From: Candidatus Heimdallarchaeota archaeon
Lineage (GTDB): Archaea; Asgardarchaeota; Heimdallarchaeia; Heimdallarchaeales; Heimdallarchaeaceae
Assembly: GCA_021399345.1 (NCBI GenBank)
Contig: JAAFKI010000112.1
Location: 155,557-219,556, forward strand
Length of the DNA stretch: 64,000 nt
Reading direction: 5' to 3'
Position 1 is the stretch's first letter, and each line of letters opens with the position of its first letter. Shown one piece after another: positions 1-10,133 of the stretch. A model generated the notes under the pieces. The model had not been told where the DNA came from and ran no database searches. It saw nothing but the letters and a program-made list of their open reading frames with translations. The translations under genes were made by a program, and so were the position numbers.

Positions 1-344
1 CCAGCAAAAGCTTTTGGTTTGGACACTCGTCTCTTAATTTCTATTGATTTAGGATTAGAGCCCAACCTGTAGAAAGGCAAACCCAATAGAACTGAAAAGA
101 TAAGCATCACTCCACCGATAATGAAGAACCAGATGAGAGTTCCTTGACTATCTACATAAAAATGAAGGAAATCCATAACTCCAAAACCCTCAGGATCTGG
201 GATGAAATCTGGATCATCTATTTGTGGGTTAAAACCAAACGAGTCAAGCATCACATTGAGTGATAAATATCCCGCTAGTGCAAAGCCTGCGCTAATCATG
301 ATGATTCCAGCAAAGATTAGCCAGCCACCTCGGCGAGTAAACAA
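1..344 (-). CDS. Membrane protein, probable DUF58 family, N-terminal part (runs off left edge)
   Basis: The reading frame is open from a TTG start at 344 to the window edge, about 115 residues. AGGTGG lies at 351-356, six bases before the TTG, which decides this start. The N-terminus is basic (FTRRGG), followed by a membrane segment at about residues 8-30, a 40-residue acidic loop, a second membrane segment (IWFFIIGGVMLIFSVLLG) and then IEIKRRVSKPKAFAG. Two membrane segments followed by a v-x-R-x-x-x-x-x-x-x-G stretch are how DUF58 proteins begin, and the complete DUF58 gene at 12153-13529 has the same layout. MoxR just upstream also fits, because MoxR and DUF58 are usual operon partners. The DUF58 core lies outside the window, so the family call is an inference. 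Confidence 0.6.
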   Translation of the reverse strand, partial: MFTRRGGWLIFAGIIMISAGFALAGYLSLNVMLDSFGFNPQIDDPDFIPDPEGFGVMDFLHFYVDSQGTLIWFFIIGGVMLIFSVLLGLPFYRLGSNPKSIEIKRRVSKPKAFA

Positions 345-367
345 TATTTTCCACCTAGTTTTTGATT

Positions 368-1378
368 CTATACGGGTACTGGTAGATTTCTCAATATTTC
401 ATTGACAACCATTGTACCAGTTGTTCCTTCTAATTCTGCTTCTGGTTTCATCATTAACCTGTGTGCGGAAGCTACTCTTGCAATACGTTTGATATCGTCA
501 GGAATAACATAATCTCGACCACGCATTGCAGCAACGGATTTAGCAGCATTTAACAAAGCAATACTACAACGAGGACTACCTCCAAGAGAAAGTCTGGGAT
601 CGGTTCGGGTTGAGACGGTCAGGTCTTTGATGTACTCCATAAGATCCTCATGGATGTAAATTCTAGACTCAACGGTTTCTTTCATCTTGACAATAGTCAT
701 GGGAGTGGTAACTCGTCTGACGGTTTCTCGAACCTGACTGTGTTTCAACTTAATGATATCCATCTCTTCTTCAGGGGAAGGCAAGTCAACTAGCAGTTTG
801 AACATAAAACGATCAACTTGAGCCTCAGGTAAAGGATACGTCCCTTCTTGCTCGATGGGATTCTGAGTTGCTATAACCAAAAATGGATCGTCCAGTTTGA
901 ATGTTGTTCCTTCTACTGTCACTTGTTTTTCTGCCATTGCTTCCAATAGAGCTGCTTGTGTCTTTGGCGGACTTCTATTTATTTCGTCTGCTAGAAGTAT
1001 GTTTGTGAATATTGGTCCTTTTCTCATCTTGAAAGTCCCTGCTTTTGGATCATATATTGTTGTTCCAACCACATCTGATGGTAGTAAATCTGGAGTGAAT
1101 TGCACTCTTTTAAACTCACACCCTAGTGTTTGAGCAAACGATTTCGCCATCACTGTTTTAGCTATTCCTGGAACACCTTCTAACAAAGCGTGTCCTCCTC
1201 CAAGTAGCGAGATGAACATATCTTCTAGCACATCCAGTTTTCCAATGATCACTCTAGCTAGTTCGTTGTATATTTCATCCCATACTCTCTTTACGTCTTT
1301 TGGAGTTACAACTGCTTCAGTAGCTGCTTTCGCTTTTCCTTTTACTTCTTCATTTTTTTCTTCACTCATTTTTTTCAC
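368..1378 (-). CDS. MoxR-family AAA+ ATPase (operon A)
   Basis: A cytoplasmic AAA+ ATPase of the MoxR/RavA clade, which acts as a chaperone-like motor for assembly of partner proteins, often von Willebrand A/DUF58 proteins. Visible motifs are Walker A GVPGIAKT (residues about 68-75), Walker B LLADEINRSPPKTQ, sensor 1 VIATQNP, the arginine-finger region EAQVDRF and sensor 2 GGSPRCSIALL. Length 336 is normal. The first 30 residues are a charged tail. The GTG at 1378 is given here, but ATG at 1369 is also possible, with AAGGA upstream of both. It lies 13 bases downstream of the DUF4350 gene and directly before the DUF58-like fragment. A paralogue with the same motifs is at 13552-14496. Confidence 0.93.
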   Translation of the reverse strand: MKKMSEEKNEEVKGKAKAATEAVVTPKDVKRVWDEIYNELARVIIGKLDVLEDMFISLLGGGHALLEGVPGIAKTVMAKSFAQTLGCEFKRVQFTPDLLPSDVVGTTIYDPKAGTFKMRKGPIFTNILLADEINRSPPKTQAALLEAMAEKQVTVEGTTFKLDDPFLVIATQNPIEQEGTYPLPEAQVDRFMFKLLVDLPSPEEEMDIIKLKHSQVRETVRRVTTPMTIVKMKETVESRIYIHEDLMEYIKDLTVSTRTDPRLSLGGSPRCSIALLNAAKSVAAMRGRDYVIPDDIKRIARVASAHRLMMKPEAELEGTTGTMVVNEILRNLPVPV

Positions 1379-1391
1379 TTTTCCTTTTTAA

Positions 1392-3056
1392 TTAACCGGG
1401 CAATCTATCGATTAAACCCTTTATGAATGTCATATATTTCATAAACATGTGTTCTGGTATAATACGTGGTTTTGCCAAATAGGCCTCAATTCTAATTAAT
1501 GTGTCAAGCAGATCTTTTTGACTTAGTGATGGATCTCTTATACTGAAGTACTCTGCTATTTCTTGAGGTGAGGACATTGATTGTTTTGTCACCTTTCTCA
1601 ATCCTCTCAACATTGTTCTGTGAAGTAGACCCACTGCCTCACTATATGCCCCCGTGTCAACTATCCTCCGTATCTCTCTTTCAAACCTTGACCTTCCTTT
1701 TTCTCCTCTATACTTTGTCCAAAGTATTGGAGTCAGACGGGTTTTCTTTGGTATCAAACGATATCCCAATATAGCAAAAATAATAGGTATAAATGGTGCA
1801 TATAGAGGAAACATGGACATTTCTGTAATAAATCTCATTAAAACCATGGAGTATACTGTAGCACTATAGAACTTCTGATGTGCGTGCCCTTCATCAAAAA
1901 TTATGGGTACGGATTTTGGATCAGTTGTATTCATATCTGCTGTAAGATAATTGAATAAATTGATCGAGAATTGTGCATTATCATTCTCTGTTGGTTGGTC
2001 AATCCATTTATTGATAAATATGTCTGGATCTCCAATCATAACTATTTTTCCTCGGCCTATTGGTAGAGTCATAATAGGCGCAAACATGGCATTACCCCAT
2101 TCATCAGCATCAGGTGTTGCTGTTCCTTCCTTTGCAGATTGGAAATCTGATTCTAACCAAGATGATTCGGTTGTGTAAAAAGGTAGGAATGGCAAGAAGA
2201 AATAACCTGCATCAATACCTAGATGTTCAAGCAAGTTAATAGCTTGCAGCGGCATCCAATCTGTTCTGTAAGCTTTGACTGTTTCAGCCTCATCTAGAAA
2301 GAATGAATGATTTATAGCAACGCTTAATGCTGTTCCAAATTCCATCTGAAGTCTATCAACACCAGATGTTAACGGTGTTGAAACAGCTGGGGTTAGAATT
2401 GGCTGGGCAGGATTAACTGTATAACTTTCAGCATCCATCAATACAGAACCATTAAAAGCAATACCTTTCATCATACCTAGCAGTTCGAAGAAAATGGTTT
2501 CTTCTGTTACTCCACCACCCTCTTCACCAAATCCGAACATTTCAGCTAAGGAAGGTATACCACCCTGCATCATAGCGATTTGATCCCAAGTATTAATTAT
2601 ATTAAATAATGGTTCGAATATTTCAGCCCCTGTTCCATAATCGTCAGCAACTAGTAAACTTCCTCCTCTCGCTAGGAAAGTTATTAGTGAGATTGTGTCA
2701 GTTGTGCTATACTGTGTAGCTGGTCCGATTATCGCAAAAACACCGGGTTCATATACTCTATTCAACAAAGATAAAGAAGACATACCATTGGTAATACCAG
2801 TAAAACCATCATTTTCAAGCACTTGACGTACACTAGATAAACCATCCCAACTATCACTATAAATACTGAATTTTGTCCCATATCCACCTAGACCTACAAG
2901 ACCTAGAAAGATAGGTACTACTACGATCATGAACAGAATAGACATCACAATTGTGTATTTTGTGAAACTAAATTTAGGTAATTTAAATCTAGTTCTTGCT
3001 CTTGATTGTCTTTCTTGTTCTGCCTTTGCTCTTGGTTGGTTTCCTTGTTGGCTCAA
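1392..3056 (-). CDS. DUF4350-type membrane protein (operon A)
   Basis: A 554-residue membrane protein. It has a basic N-terminus, one membrane segment at about residues 35-58, then a large extracytoplasmic region beginning with a DUF4350/GldG-like Rossmann domain: YSDSWDGLSSVRQVLENDGF, then VFAIIGPATQY and FLARGGSLLVADDYGTG. A second membrane segment (FPLYAPFIPIIFAILGYRL) at about 425-443 is followed by a basic cytoplasmic helical tail that resembles the tails of other proteins in these operons. The given start is TTG, overlapping the preceding gene by 68 bases with no clear ribosome-binding site, so the true start may lie nearer the first membrane segment. The paralogue at 14493-15779 occupies the same operon position. 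Function unknown. Confidence 0.75.
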   Translation of the reverse strand: MSQQGNQPRAKAEQERQSRARTRFKLPKFSFTKYTIVMSILFMIVVVPIFLGLVGLGGYGTKFSIYSDSWDGLSSVRQVLENDGFTGITNGMSSLSLLNRVYEPGVFAIIGPATQYSTTDTISLITFLARGGSLLVADDYGTGAEIFEPLFNIINTWDQIAMMQGGIPSLAEMFGFGEEGGGVTEETIFFELLGMMKGIAFNGSVLMDAESYTVNPAQPILTPAVSTPLTSGVDRLQMEFGTALSVAINHSFFLDEAETVKAYRTDWMPLQAINLLEHLGIDAGYFFLPFLPFYTTESSWLESDFQSAKEGTATPDADEWGNAMFAPIMTLPIGRGKIVMIGDPDIFINKWIDQPTENDNAQFSINLFNYLTADMNTTDPKSVPIIFDEGHAHQKFYSATVYSMVLMRFITEMSMFPLYAPFIPIIFAILGYRLIPKKTRLTPILWTKYRGEKGRSRFEREIRRIVDTGAYSEAVGLLHRTMLRGLRKVTKQSMSSPQEIAEYFSIRDPSLSQKDLLDTLIRIEAYLAKPRIIPEHMFMKYMTFIKGLIDRLPG

Positions 3057-3444
3057 CTACTTCTACACCCTGTTCTCTTATTCCTCTGAAACAGATATCT
3101 AGTCTCTGAATTGCTTCTTGATAATCGTCATAAGATATATCGGCATCAGTATAACGTGCTATCTCAAATGATGTTAAGTATTCATCCATAACTTCATGTG
3201 AAATATTAGCTGTGTTTGCTACATTAATACCAAATTCTCGTCCTGTTTCATAAGGAGCACGAGCCATGCTAAGAAGACCATCAGCGATGTTTGTTAAACC
3301 TCCAAAAGAGGCTATTACAGCACCTCTATAGTCTTGTCGTTGCTCGAAAATTCTAACATCTGCCATTACAGATGTAAACATTTGGTTTAAAGCCTTAACT
3401 TGTTTTCTTCTTTTAAAGAATCCAGAGGATTTACTACGACTCAA
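2989..3444 (-). CDS. DUF4129-like cytoplasmic protein (operon A)
   Basis: A 151-residue soluble protein with a very basic N-terminus (SRSKSSGFFKRRKQ) and a basic C-terminal tail. The central stretch EYLTSFEIARYTDADISYDDYQEAI resembles the end of DUF4129 domains, where a helix with (F/Y)E-x-A-R-Y is followed by an acidic turn and a final helix. The same motif occurs at the end of the preceding protein (YFEKARYGFEEITEKDF) and in the second operon (FYVARYRISQMTYDDL). It starts at TTG 3444, with AGGTGA eight bases before it, inside the last codons of the upstream gene (11-base overlap), so translation is probably coupled. Function unknown; probably a partner of the MoxR/DUF58 system. Confidence 0.65.
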   Translation of the reverse strand: MSRSKSSGFFKRRKQVKALNQMFTSVMADVRIFEQRQDYRGAVIASFGGLTNIADGLLSMARAPYETGREFGINVANTANISHEVMDEYLTSFEIARYTDADISYDDYQEAIQRLDICFRGIREQGVEVVEPTRKPTKSKGRTRKTIKSKN

Positions 3445-6400
3445 TTTTCATTTCACCTACTTCAATTTTATCTACTATTTTTAATAATGCACGCACTCCA
3501 GCATTGAAATCTTTTTCAGTGATTTCCTCAAAACCATATCGTGCTTTTTCGAAATACTCTAAAAGAGTACCAATGAGCTCGCGCTCAATTTTACTTTTGT
3601 AAGCTAATAATCTTGCAAATTCTGTAGGAGTCTGACTCCTATATCTTGGGAGATCATAGAATTCTCTACCAATACCCTCCACAACACTCCATGTCTTTAA
3701 CAAACCCTGTTTATATCTTCCCTCTAGCCCATCTTTCTTAATATCATCAATTATCTCTCGCAGATAATCTCTCAATCTTCTTCTGAATGTTTGTTTCTGG
3801 GCATATGTTTTGATTGTATGTCTATTGAACCAGAGGAATAAACCTGCTAGAATAAGAACAACTGCACCAGCTGCTCCACCTATAATTGCTCCTAAATTAC
3901 CTATTCCTAATCCACTGCTTTCATAGACTACTGATAAGCTTCTTAATACAGAACCCGTATTTTCAACTGCATCAGTTGCTGCTATCGTATAAAGGAGAGC
4001 ATATGTTCCTGAAGTTCTGAATCTAAATTGTGACAAATCTACTGTTGCTGTGAAAATATCACTAGTACCTATTCTAGTCATTTCTACAGAATAATCTTCA
4101 ACAACAATTGTAGTTCCAAGTGAAATTGTAATATTAATAGTAACAGTAGAAACATTGGTTAATATGTCTATTACTGATGCATTGAATGTTAAAACAGAAT
4201 CAGGATCAGCTGTACCATTAATTGCATTTACAGTAATTGCGAAAATGTTAGGACTATCAGAATCATCTGTAATGAAAAACATTGAAGGAAATAATCCTAG
4301 ATTAGGCTGAGGTAATGCATTATCATAAGCTCCATAATACCAAGTATAGTTGTAATTATAATCTAAATCTATATGGTAAGTCCATTCATTTGTAAATGGA
4401 ACATTTATCATAAGATCTTGAAAGTTTACATCTACAACATTTGTTAGAAGATTTCTACCTGTAACATTAATTGCAACAAACCACATACCGCTATAAACTT
4501 TTGAATCATTAACGAACACAGAAATATCAATAAATGGATTAGGAATATTACCTGAATAAGTTACCACAGGAACTGCAACTGCCTCTGGAGGATGAAAATC
4601 TCCCACTCTATATAATCCATCTTCAGTATCCGTATAACCAAAATTAGCATCATACCACTGCGCTGGAAGAATTTGTCTACTTCCAAATTCATCTAAACCA
4701 TGTCCTGCATAATCTTTTACTTCCACTGAATATTCAACATACCATTGACTTTGAGAAGCATTCATGGTTATGTTATCTTCATATGTGTCAGGTGCAATGT
4801 TGGTTAAAGTGACACTGCTTGTTGAATCGTAAACACCTAATTCATCATATAAATCATAGTAGATTATAACGGATCTAACCCCTGAATCTGCGTCTGTTGC
4901 AACTACTGTGAAAGTAATATTGAAATAAGGATCATGACTTGCAGTGCTGTTTGGATCAGGTGATAAATTAACACTTACTAAAACAGGTGCTTCAGTATCA
5001 GGACCATAAATATTAATCGTTTGTGTGATAGTTGTTGCTGGAGCATAATCTCCACCTATTGCTATCAAATCTCCTGTAAAAGCAAGATTGTGATCCCATC
5101 CTGCTCCTAAATGTGTCTTATCATATCTCACATAATTTTGTCCTGCAGTTACAAAGAAGAATGCTTCTTCACCAGCAAAAGTTATTGATATCCTTGCACC
5201 TACAGGATTTCCTCCCCATTGATCCTGTGCTTGAAGTTCATAATACTCATCATTTATATCAAAGTCATTCCAAAAAGTTCTATTCCACACATCTCTTGAA
5301 GTACCATCTAAAGCTGCCCCTCCATCATTATCAGTTAGAGTTAATGAAAGAGCATAATACATATTAAAGTTGTCAGCAGCAGTTGGAGAACTTGGAGCAT
5401 AATATTTGTAAGTTCCTCCATCATAATCTAATCCTGTAACAGTTATAGGTTCTGTTTGAGCTTGAACTGCATAACTGGGAACTAGAGATATTATATCTCT
5501 ATCTCCACTAGCTGTAGTAAAGTAGAAATCAGGTGGCTCACCTGTGAAATCTATTTGAAATTGTGAGATAGGACATAAATTCCCATTAATGTCTTCAATT
5601 TCTACAGTGAAGTCAATCGGTAATCCTACTGTATAGGAACTTATTATATCAGCGATTGTTATACGAACCGTCGTTATGTTTACAGTTAATACTGAATCTA
5701 AGGAATCTCCAATCATTCTTGCTCCAGGAAATTCTGCAGCTACAGGTTGAAGGTAAACAATAAAACCTTGTGTTATATCAGAAACATTAACTAATGGGTT
5801 CAAGTATGTGCTAAATTTAATTCCACCTGTAGAATTAGTTGTGTATATATCACTTGGAGAGGTATGATTAGATCCATCATAATAATAATATACATTTATC
5901 GTTTTTGCGGATTCTAAACCTGAGCTAGAAGATAAGTTTGCTTGTATTTCAAAGGTATCTCCTATTTCAATTTCCATTGGTATTTTGCTTAATGCACTTC
6001 CTATGTTATAATAAGCATCGACTAGTGCTGATTCTTCCGTATTTCCAAATGCAGATCCAAGTAAGTGTAGAGCAGGATTAAAAGTACCTATTCTCACAAA
6101 GAAGCTGAAAGGTAATTGAGTTATATCATAATCTACATCATATGTTACACTGTCAGTTCCAGCTGCAGGTGCTATTCCACTATATATATGCTGATTGGAT
6201 GCAAAAACTGCAGTTCCACTATCATCAAACGCATCATAAGTTGCCCAATCAACAACATAATCAAAACTGGTTCCTGTTGGATCTAAAACAGTTCCATTAT
6301 CAAAAAGAATCTGTGTTGTAAAAGAATAAGGAAAATTAGGATTACCAACTACTGGATTAATACTAAATTCAAGCTCACCATAAATTTCAACTATTACATC

Positions 6401-7078
6401 TCCAGGACTTCCTTCTAACCTATTTGGATCAGTTAAACTACCTCTGAACCAAGTCAATAATGTGATTTCACCAACTTTGGAAAACGGATCTATTGATAGG
6501 TCTGAAGTAACTAAATCTATACTAAAAACACCAAGGCTATTAGTTATTGCAGAACCCACTTCATATTGAGGGTTTCCCTCATAGAATAGTTTGTTCCCTT
6601 CAAATGTTGCCTTAGTAATATTATAGTAAAGATATACAGTTTCACCATCCCAAAAATCCCCAGGCAAACCTGAAGTAAGAACACCAGTTACAGTAATAGT
6701 AACTCCTCTGATATATTGACTACTTGGTGTTGGAAGAGTAATTGTTTGAGAATCTCCCAAATCGGGGTCTAATAGGTCTGAATTCTTCAACCTAACTTCT
6801 AAAATCTGTGCTTCTGGTTTTCTAGCACCACTAAGATTTTCAACAAGATTCGATTCATAACCGGGATAACTTTGTCTGTAAGGGAGATTAAATTGAAATT
6901 CATTTTTGGTAAGTTCAATTGGGAATTCTTTCCGTAATTCTGAAGAACCAGTTGATACTGATGAAAGATCTTGAATTTGTTTATTGATTATTGCTTCACT
7001 ATAAACAGGAATTATCAAACTGCTAGTTAGTCCTACTAGAAAAACAATTGTCAATATTTGAAAGGTCCTTCTGTTCAT
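3434..7078 (-). CDS. Giant secreted surface protein with C-terminal membrane anchor and DUF4129-like tail
   Basis: This 1214-residue protein has an N-terminal signal peptide (FQILTIVFLVGLTSSLIIPVYS). About 1,050 residues of beta-rich, Thr/Ser/Asn/Asp-rich ectodomain follow, containing repeated Ig-like or fibronectin-like strands (for example DTFEIQANLSSSSGLESAKT and DPDSVLTFNASVIDILTNVS). One membrane helix (IGGAAGAVVLILAGLFLWF) lies near residue 1090. The cytoplasmic tail is basic, with a DUF4129-like end (TPTEFARLLAYKSK and YFEKARYGFEEI). Many N-x-S/T sites suggest glycosylation. The ATG starts one base after the TGA of the transglutaminase-like gene. An exposed sensor or adhesin reporting to the cytoplasmic MoxR partners would fit, but that is inference. 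Confidence 0.75.
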   Translation of the reverse strand: MNRRTFQILTIVFLVGLTSSLIIPVYSEAIINKQIQDLSSVSTGSSELRKEFPIELTKNEFQFNLPYRQSYPGYESNLVENLSGARKPEAQILEVRLKNSDLLDPDLGDSQTITLPTPSSQYIRGVTITVTGVLTSGLPGDFWDGETVYLYYNITKATFEGNKLFYEGNPQYEVGSAITNSLGVFSIDLVTSDLSIDPFSKVGEITLLTWFRGSLTDPNRLEGSPGDVIVEIYGELEFSINPVVGNPNFPYSFTTQILFDNGTVLDPTGTSFDYVVDWATYDAFDDSGTAVFASNQHIYSGIAPAAGTDSVTYDVDYDITQLPFSFFVRIGTFNPALHLLGSAFGNTEESALVDAYYNIGSALSKIPMEIEIGDTFEIQANLSSSSGLESAKTINVYYYYDGSNHTSPSDIYTTNSTGGIKFSTYLNPLVNVSDITQGFIVYLQPVAAEFPGARMIGDSLDSVLTVNITTVRITIADIISSYTVGLPIDFTVEIEDINGNLCPISQFQIDFTGEPPDFYFTTASGDRDIISLVPSYAVQAQTEPITVTGLDYDGGTYKYYAPSSPTAADNFNMYYALSLTLTDNDGGAALDGTSRDVWNRTFWNDFDINDEYYELQAQDQWGGNPVGARISITFAGEEAFFFVTAGQNYVRYDKTHLGAGWDHNLAFTGDLIAIGGDYAPATTITQTINIYGPDTEAPVLVSVNLSPDPNSTASHDPYFNITFTVVATDADSGVRSVIIYYDLYDELGVYDSTSSVTLTNIAPDTYEDNITMNASQSQWYVEYSVEVKDYAGHGLDEFGSRQILPAQWYDANFGYTDTEDGLYRVGDFHPPEAVAVPVVTYSGNIPNPFIDISVFVNDSKVYSGMWFVAINVTGRNLLTNVVDVNFQDLMINVPFTNEWTYHIDLDYNYNYTWYYGAYDNALPQPNLGLFPSMFFITDDSDSPNIFAITVNAINGTADPDSVLTFNASVIDILTNVSTVTINITISLGTTIVVEDYSVEMTRIGTSDIFTATVDLSQFRFRTSGTYALLYTIAATDAVENTGSVLRSLSVVYESSGLGIGNLGAIIGGAAGAVVLILAGLFLWFNRHTIKTYAQKQTFRRRLRDYLREIIDDIKKDGLEGRYKQGLLKTWSVVEGIGREFYDLPRYRSQTPTEFARLLAYKSKIERELIGTLLEYFEKARYGFEEITEKDFNAGVRALLKIVDKIEVGEMKIES

Positions 7079-7079
7079 T

Positions 7080-10000
7080 TCAGTATTTCACATCCTTATT
7101 AATCAGAATGGTAATGCACTCAATTTCCGATAGAAATTCTGCACAATTGTAATTCGCTAATTCAAGTATTCCGATGTTGGTAATTCCATATGGTGTCATA
7201 ATCTGCGAGGATGCAGTAGATTCTGCACCTATGACCTTGTAGCTCATATGAGATGGTGGAAATGCAATAGTTATTTGCGCAGATATATTCCACGTATCTA
7301 GATAAAATACTACCAATCGGTAGAAATTCGGTCCGTATTCTGTAACATCTACATTAAGAGTTGTATTAAAGAAGCCATTAATATCTGAGTAACCACTGCC
7401 CACATCATTTGCATCATACTGTTCAATAAGCAGATTTGTACTATCTCTGTCAAGAACAAATTCATCGAGTAATGTTGTAGCATCGGTTTTATCTGCTGCA
7501 TCATATGTTGCTTGATTAACTAACCATATTTCTACATTTTCACCAGTTATAGGGCTTGGTGACCCACCAGGGGGTTCTTGATAAACATAAATATCAACAT
7601 CAGGAGTGAAGATATCTCCATCAACTCCCTGATCATGGTAATAATCACTTGAATCTACAGTTGAATACTTCCCATCGAAATAAAGCATAATTGTGTAAGT
7701 ATAATTCTGTCCAAACAAGGCTGCAATATAGTACGCAGCACCAACTGTAACAGGAGGAGTTAAGGTTGATAAAACATTAGTTGTCCCTAGCATGGTATAA
7801 ACACTCGAATTACCATTTGGATCCGTATATGCAGATCCTATTATTCTTAATGTAGCAGGATCCAATGTTCCAAGAAGTAAATCATTTTTCTCATTTTCAT
7901 CTAAAATGTAGTAAGTAACTAAGCGACCTTCTAAAGGTATTGTCAGGTTAGCGAGTTCAAATAGTTCAGTTGAAATTTGATATTGAACTCCTTTTTGCAT
8001 TAAGAATAAATCAAACACTCCTACTGGAGGTGGACTTGGATTTGGAAGTGTATCTTTTGTAGCGTTTATACTTATACCCGTTAGATATCCAGTAGGTATA
8101 ATTACAAATCCCGTATAATTAGTTGAAAGTAACGTCACGTAAGCTAATAACACATAAGCCGTTCCTCCGGGATTACTCGGATTGTAAACAGTATATTGTA
8201 CAGGATTCCATTCCGTATAAAGTTCAGCTACTCCTCCAGCTACAGAAACAGCTGTACCTAGATTGTTTGCTACAGACAATAATCCTGCAGGATTTGTTGA
8301 ATATGCCTGTAATTGAGCTACTGTTACTGTTGCAAAATTAACCGTAGATCCCTCTACAAAGCCTGTTTCATCACTGACTGTTGCTCTAAGAGTATAAGTT
8401 TTGGCGTAATCTGTAAGATAAACATCTTCGCCATCTATGTTTTGCTTGGTAACTGGTAAATACAAAGCTGGTTCTCCAAACATTTCTATGCTTACATTGA
8501 ATGAAGAGTATAGAGTGTTTTCACAATAATACATTGAACTTGTATCTATATCAACATAAGGTCCCATTTGGAACTGACCCCATTTGAAGGTAGGTCCTCC
8601 AACACCATCATCAACTGGAATAAGAGCTTCTACCCAAGCATAAATATTTTCAGATAATGAAAGGGTTCTAACTGTAGCAGTTCCATCTCCAATTGCAAAA
8701 CCAATAACGGGACGACATGGAATATTATTTAATCTTAAAGTCATAATGGCCAAAGCTATATAAGCGGATGCTGAGGTATCTGAACCTTCCAGAAGAAGTT
8801 CTGCTCTATCTCGACCATTGTTATCGTCATTATCAGCTGTAGGCATCCCAAAATCGGATAGTATCTTTTCTAGAATGTATGATGTTTGCTGGTACATTGT
8901 ATGACCATTTGTTATTCCATGTTCAGTAGCATTTGCCGCATAAGCAGCTACCAAAGGAGAGATGGTTTCATAATTCAACGGCTTCTGAAGGAAACGAGCG
9001 AATGTTGAATTATACCAACTCGTATGAAGATAAGTATAATCATCATAATTTGTTGAATCTGAAATAATGGAGGAGAGGTTGTCATCACTGATAAAATAAG
9101 GTTGATAATTGAAATCTCCAAAGAATCCTATTTGATTAGTTGTAGCTTTCAAAGACAACATGTCATTTAGATTATATTTGACATTAGCTGTTCCTTCTAC
9201 AGCACACACAGTACCATTTTCATCAACTAAGTTATCTGTCCAGTTTAAATCATTTGTCAAGAATGGTTCATTATAATTATTACTCCAAGTGGATATTAAT
9301 TGTGTAAGCAGAGCTGTTTGAACACTATAAACCAATTGAGTTACATCTAATTGTTGATAGCTACTTGGAGGGTCTGAATGTACAGCTGGGTCATTATTTT
9401 CAGCTGTTAAATCAAATCTAGTTTCGCCACTCGTCTCAATAAAATCCCACGAGCTCGCTTGATAATTATCCCTAACATCCCACCGATAGAGATAGTTCCC
9501 TAATGTACCAGAAAGAGCTTCTACTTGTGCTATTTCATCTATATCGAGATCTGGGTCTATATCCATGTTATCTAGAAGATCTAGTATACCATCTATGTAA
9601 AACGGTGCATCTCCTGTAAAAAGCGAATCAAACCATGAAGGATTGGTGTCCATTGGTGTGATATCACCAGGAGGTAAATCACGATATTTTCCAATCAAAT
9701 TAAAATAAGGAGTAAAGAAAGAAACTAATAATGAACCTATGATAAAACCTACAACCATTATCCTTTTCACATTATGTCTTGTGCGTATTTTTGGGAAAGA
9801 AAATGATTTTGCTTCAAAAGCCAACAGGACTAAAAATACCTCTAGTATTAAAACAACGGGTACAATGTACTTCAGAAATAGATCGGGCAATGGAATAGGA
9901 ATAAATTCAATAAAATAACTGTTAATAATTGTTACAATTAAAAGCCCAAGAAATAAAATAGAAAAAGCTATGTTCCAAGCAGTTATACCCCTTGGCATCA

Positions 10001-10133
10001 TTGTAGCGACGGGTAATTTGGTACTTCCTTTTTTCATCTTTTTATATTTAGGAACTACTGCAGGTTTTGTCTTTAGCTTAGCTCCCTCTTTAAACCGCTT
10101 AGTGTTTTTAGCCGAATCTTCGCTTTCTGACAT
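7080..10133 (-). CDS. Membrane protein with degenerate transglutaminase-like domain
   Basis: A 1017-residue protein starting with a basic tail and about four membrane helices (residues 50-150), as in DUF3488/TgpA-type transglutaminase proteins, followed by a large extracellular part. A transglutaminase-like core is recognisable at about residues 440-525: a long helix ending in LRLNNIPCRPVIGFA, then NIYAWVEALIP. The catalytic triad is missing: no Cys is present in the helix (GSDTSASAY), the His of HAWVE is Tyr498, and no D-P-T follows. Beta-rich repeats then run to the C-terminus with no obvious anchor. GAGGAAAG precedes the ATG. It is the first gene of the operon. It is likely a binding or scaffold domain rather than an enzyme. 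Confidence 0.75.
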   Translation of the reverse strand: MSESEDSAKNTKRFKEGAKLKTKPAVVPKYKKMKKGSTKLPVATMMPRGITAWNIAFSILFLGLLIVTIINSYFIEFIPIPLPDLFLKYIVPVVLILEVFLVLLAFEAKSFSFPKIRTRHNVKRIMVVGFIIGSLLVSFFTPYFNLIGKYRDLPPGDITPMDTNPSWFDSLFTGDAPFYIDGILDLLDNMDIDPDLDIDEIAQVEALSGTLGNYLYRWDVRDNYQASSWDFIETSGETRFDLTAENNDPAVHSDPPSSYQQLDVTQLVYSVQTALLTQLISTWSNNYNEPFLTNDLNWTDNLVDENGTVCAVEGTANVKYNLNDMLSLKATTNQIGFFGDFNYQPYFISDDNLSSIISDSTNYDDYTYLHTSWYNSTFARFLQKPLNYETISPLVAAYAANATEHGITNGHTMYQQTSYILEKILSDFGMPTADNDDNNGRDRAELLLEGSDTSASAYIALAIMTLRLNNIPCRPVIGFAIGDGTATVRTLSLSENIYAWVEALIPVDDGVGGPTFKWGQFQMGPYVDIDTSSMYYCENTLYSSFNVSIEMFGEPALYLPVTKQNIDGEDVYLTDYAKTYTLRATVSDETGFVEGSTVNFATVTVAQLQAYSTNPAGLLSVANNLGTAVSVAGGVAELYTEWNPVQYTVYNPSNPGGTAYVLLAYVTLLSTNYTGFVIIPTGYLTGISINATKDTLPNPSPPPVGVFDLFLMQKGVQYQISTELFELANLTIPLEGRLVTYYILDENEKNDLLLGTLDPATLRIIGSAYTDPNGNSSVYTMLGTTNVLSTLTPPVTVGAAYYIAALFGQNYTYTIMLYFDGKYSTVDSSDYYHDQGVDGDIFTPDVDIYVYQEPPGGSPSPITGENVEIWLVNQATYDAADKTDATTLLDEFVLDRDSTNLLIEQYDANDVGSGYSDINGFFNTTLNVDVTEYGPNFYRLVVFYLDTWNISAQITIAFPPSHMSYKVIGAESTASSQIMTPYGITNIGILELANYNCAEFLSEIECITILINKDVKY

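Noticed and set aside
5113..5367. 84-codon plus-strand frame inside the giant surface protein gene
   Set aside because: Low-complexity His/Leu/Gln-rich translation, typical of antisense to a Ser/Thr/Asn-rich gene.
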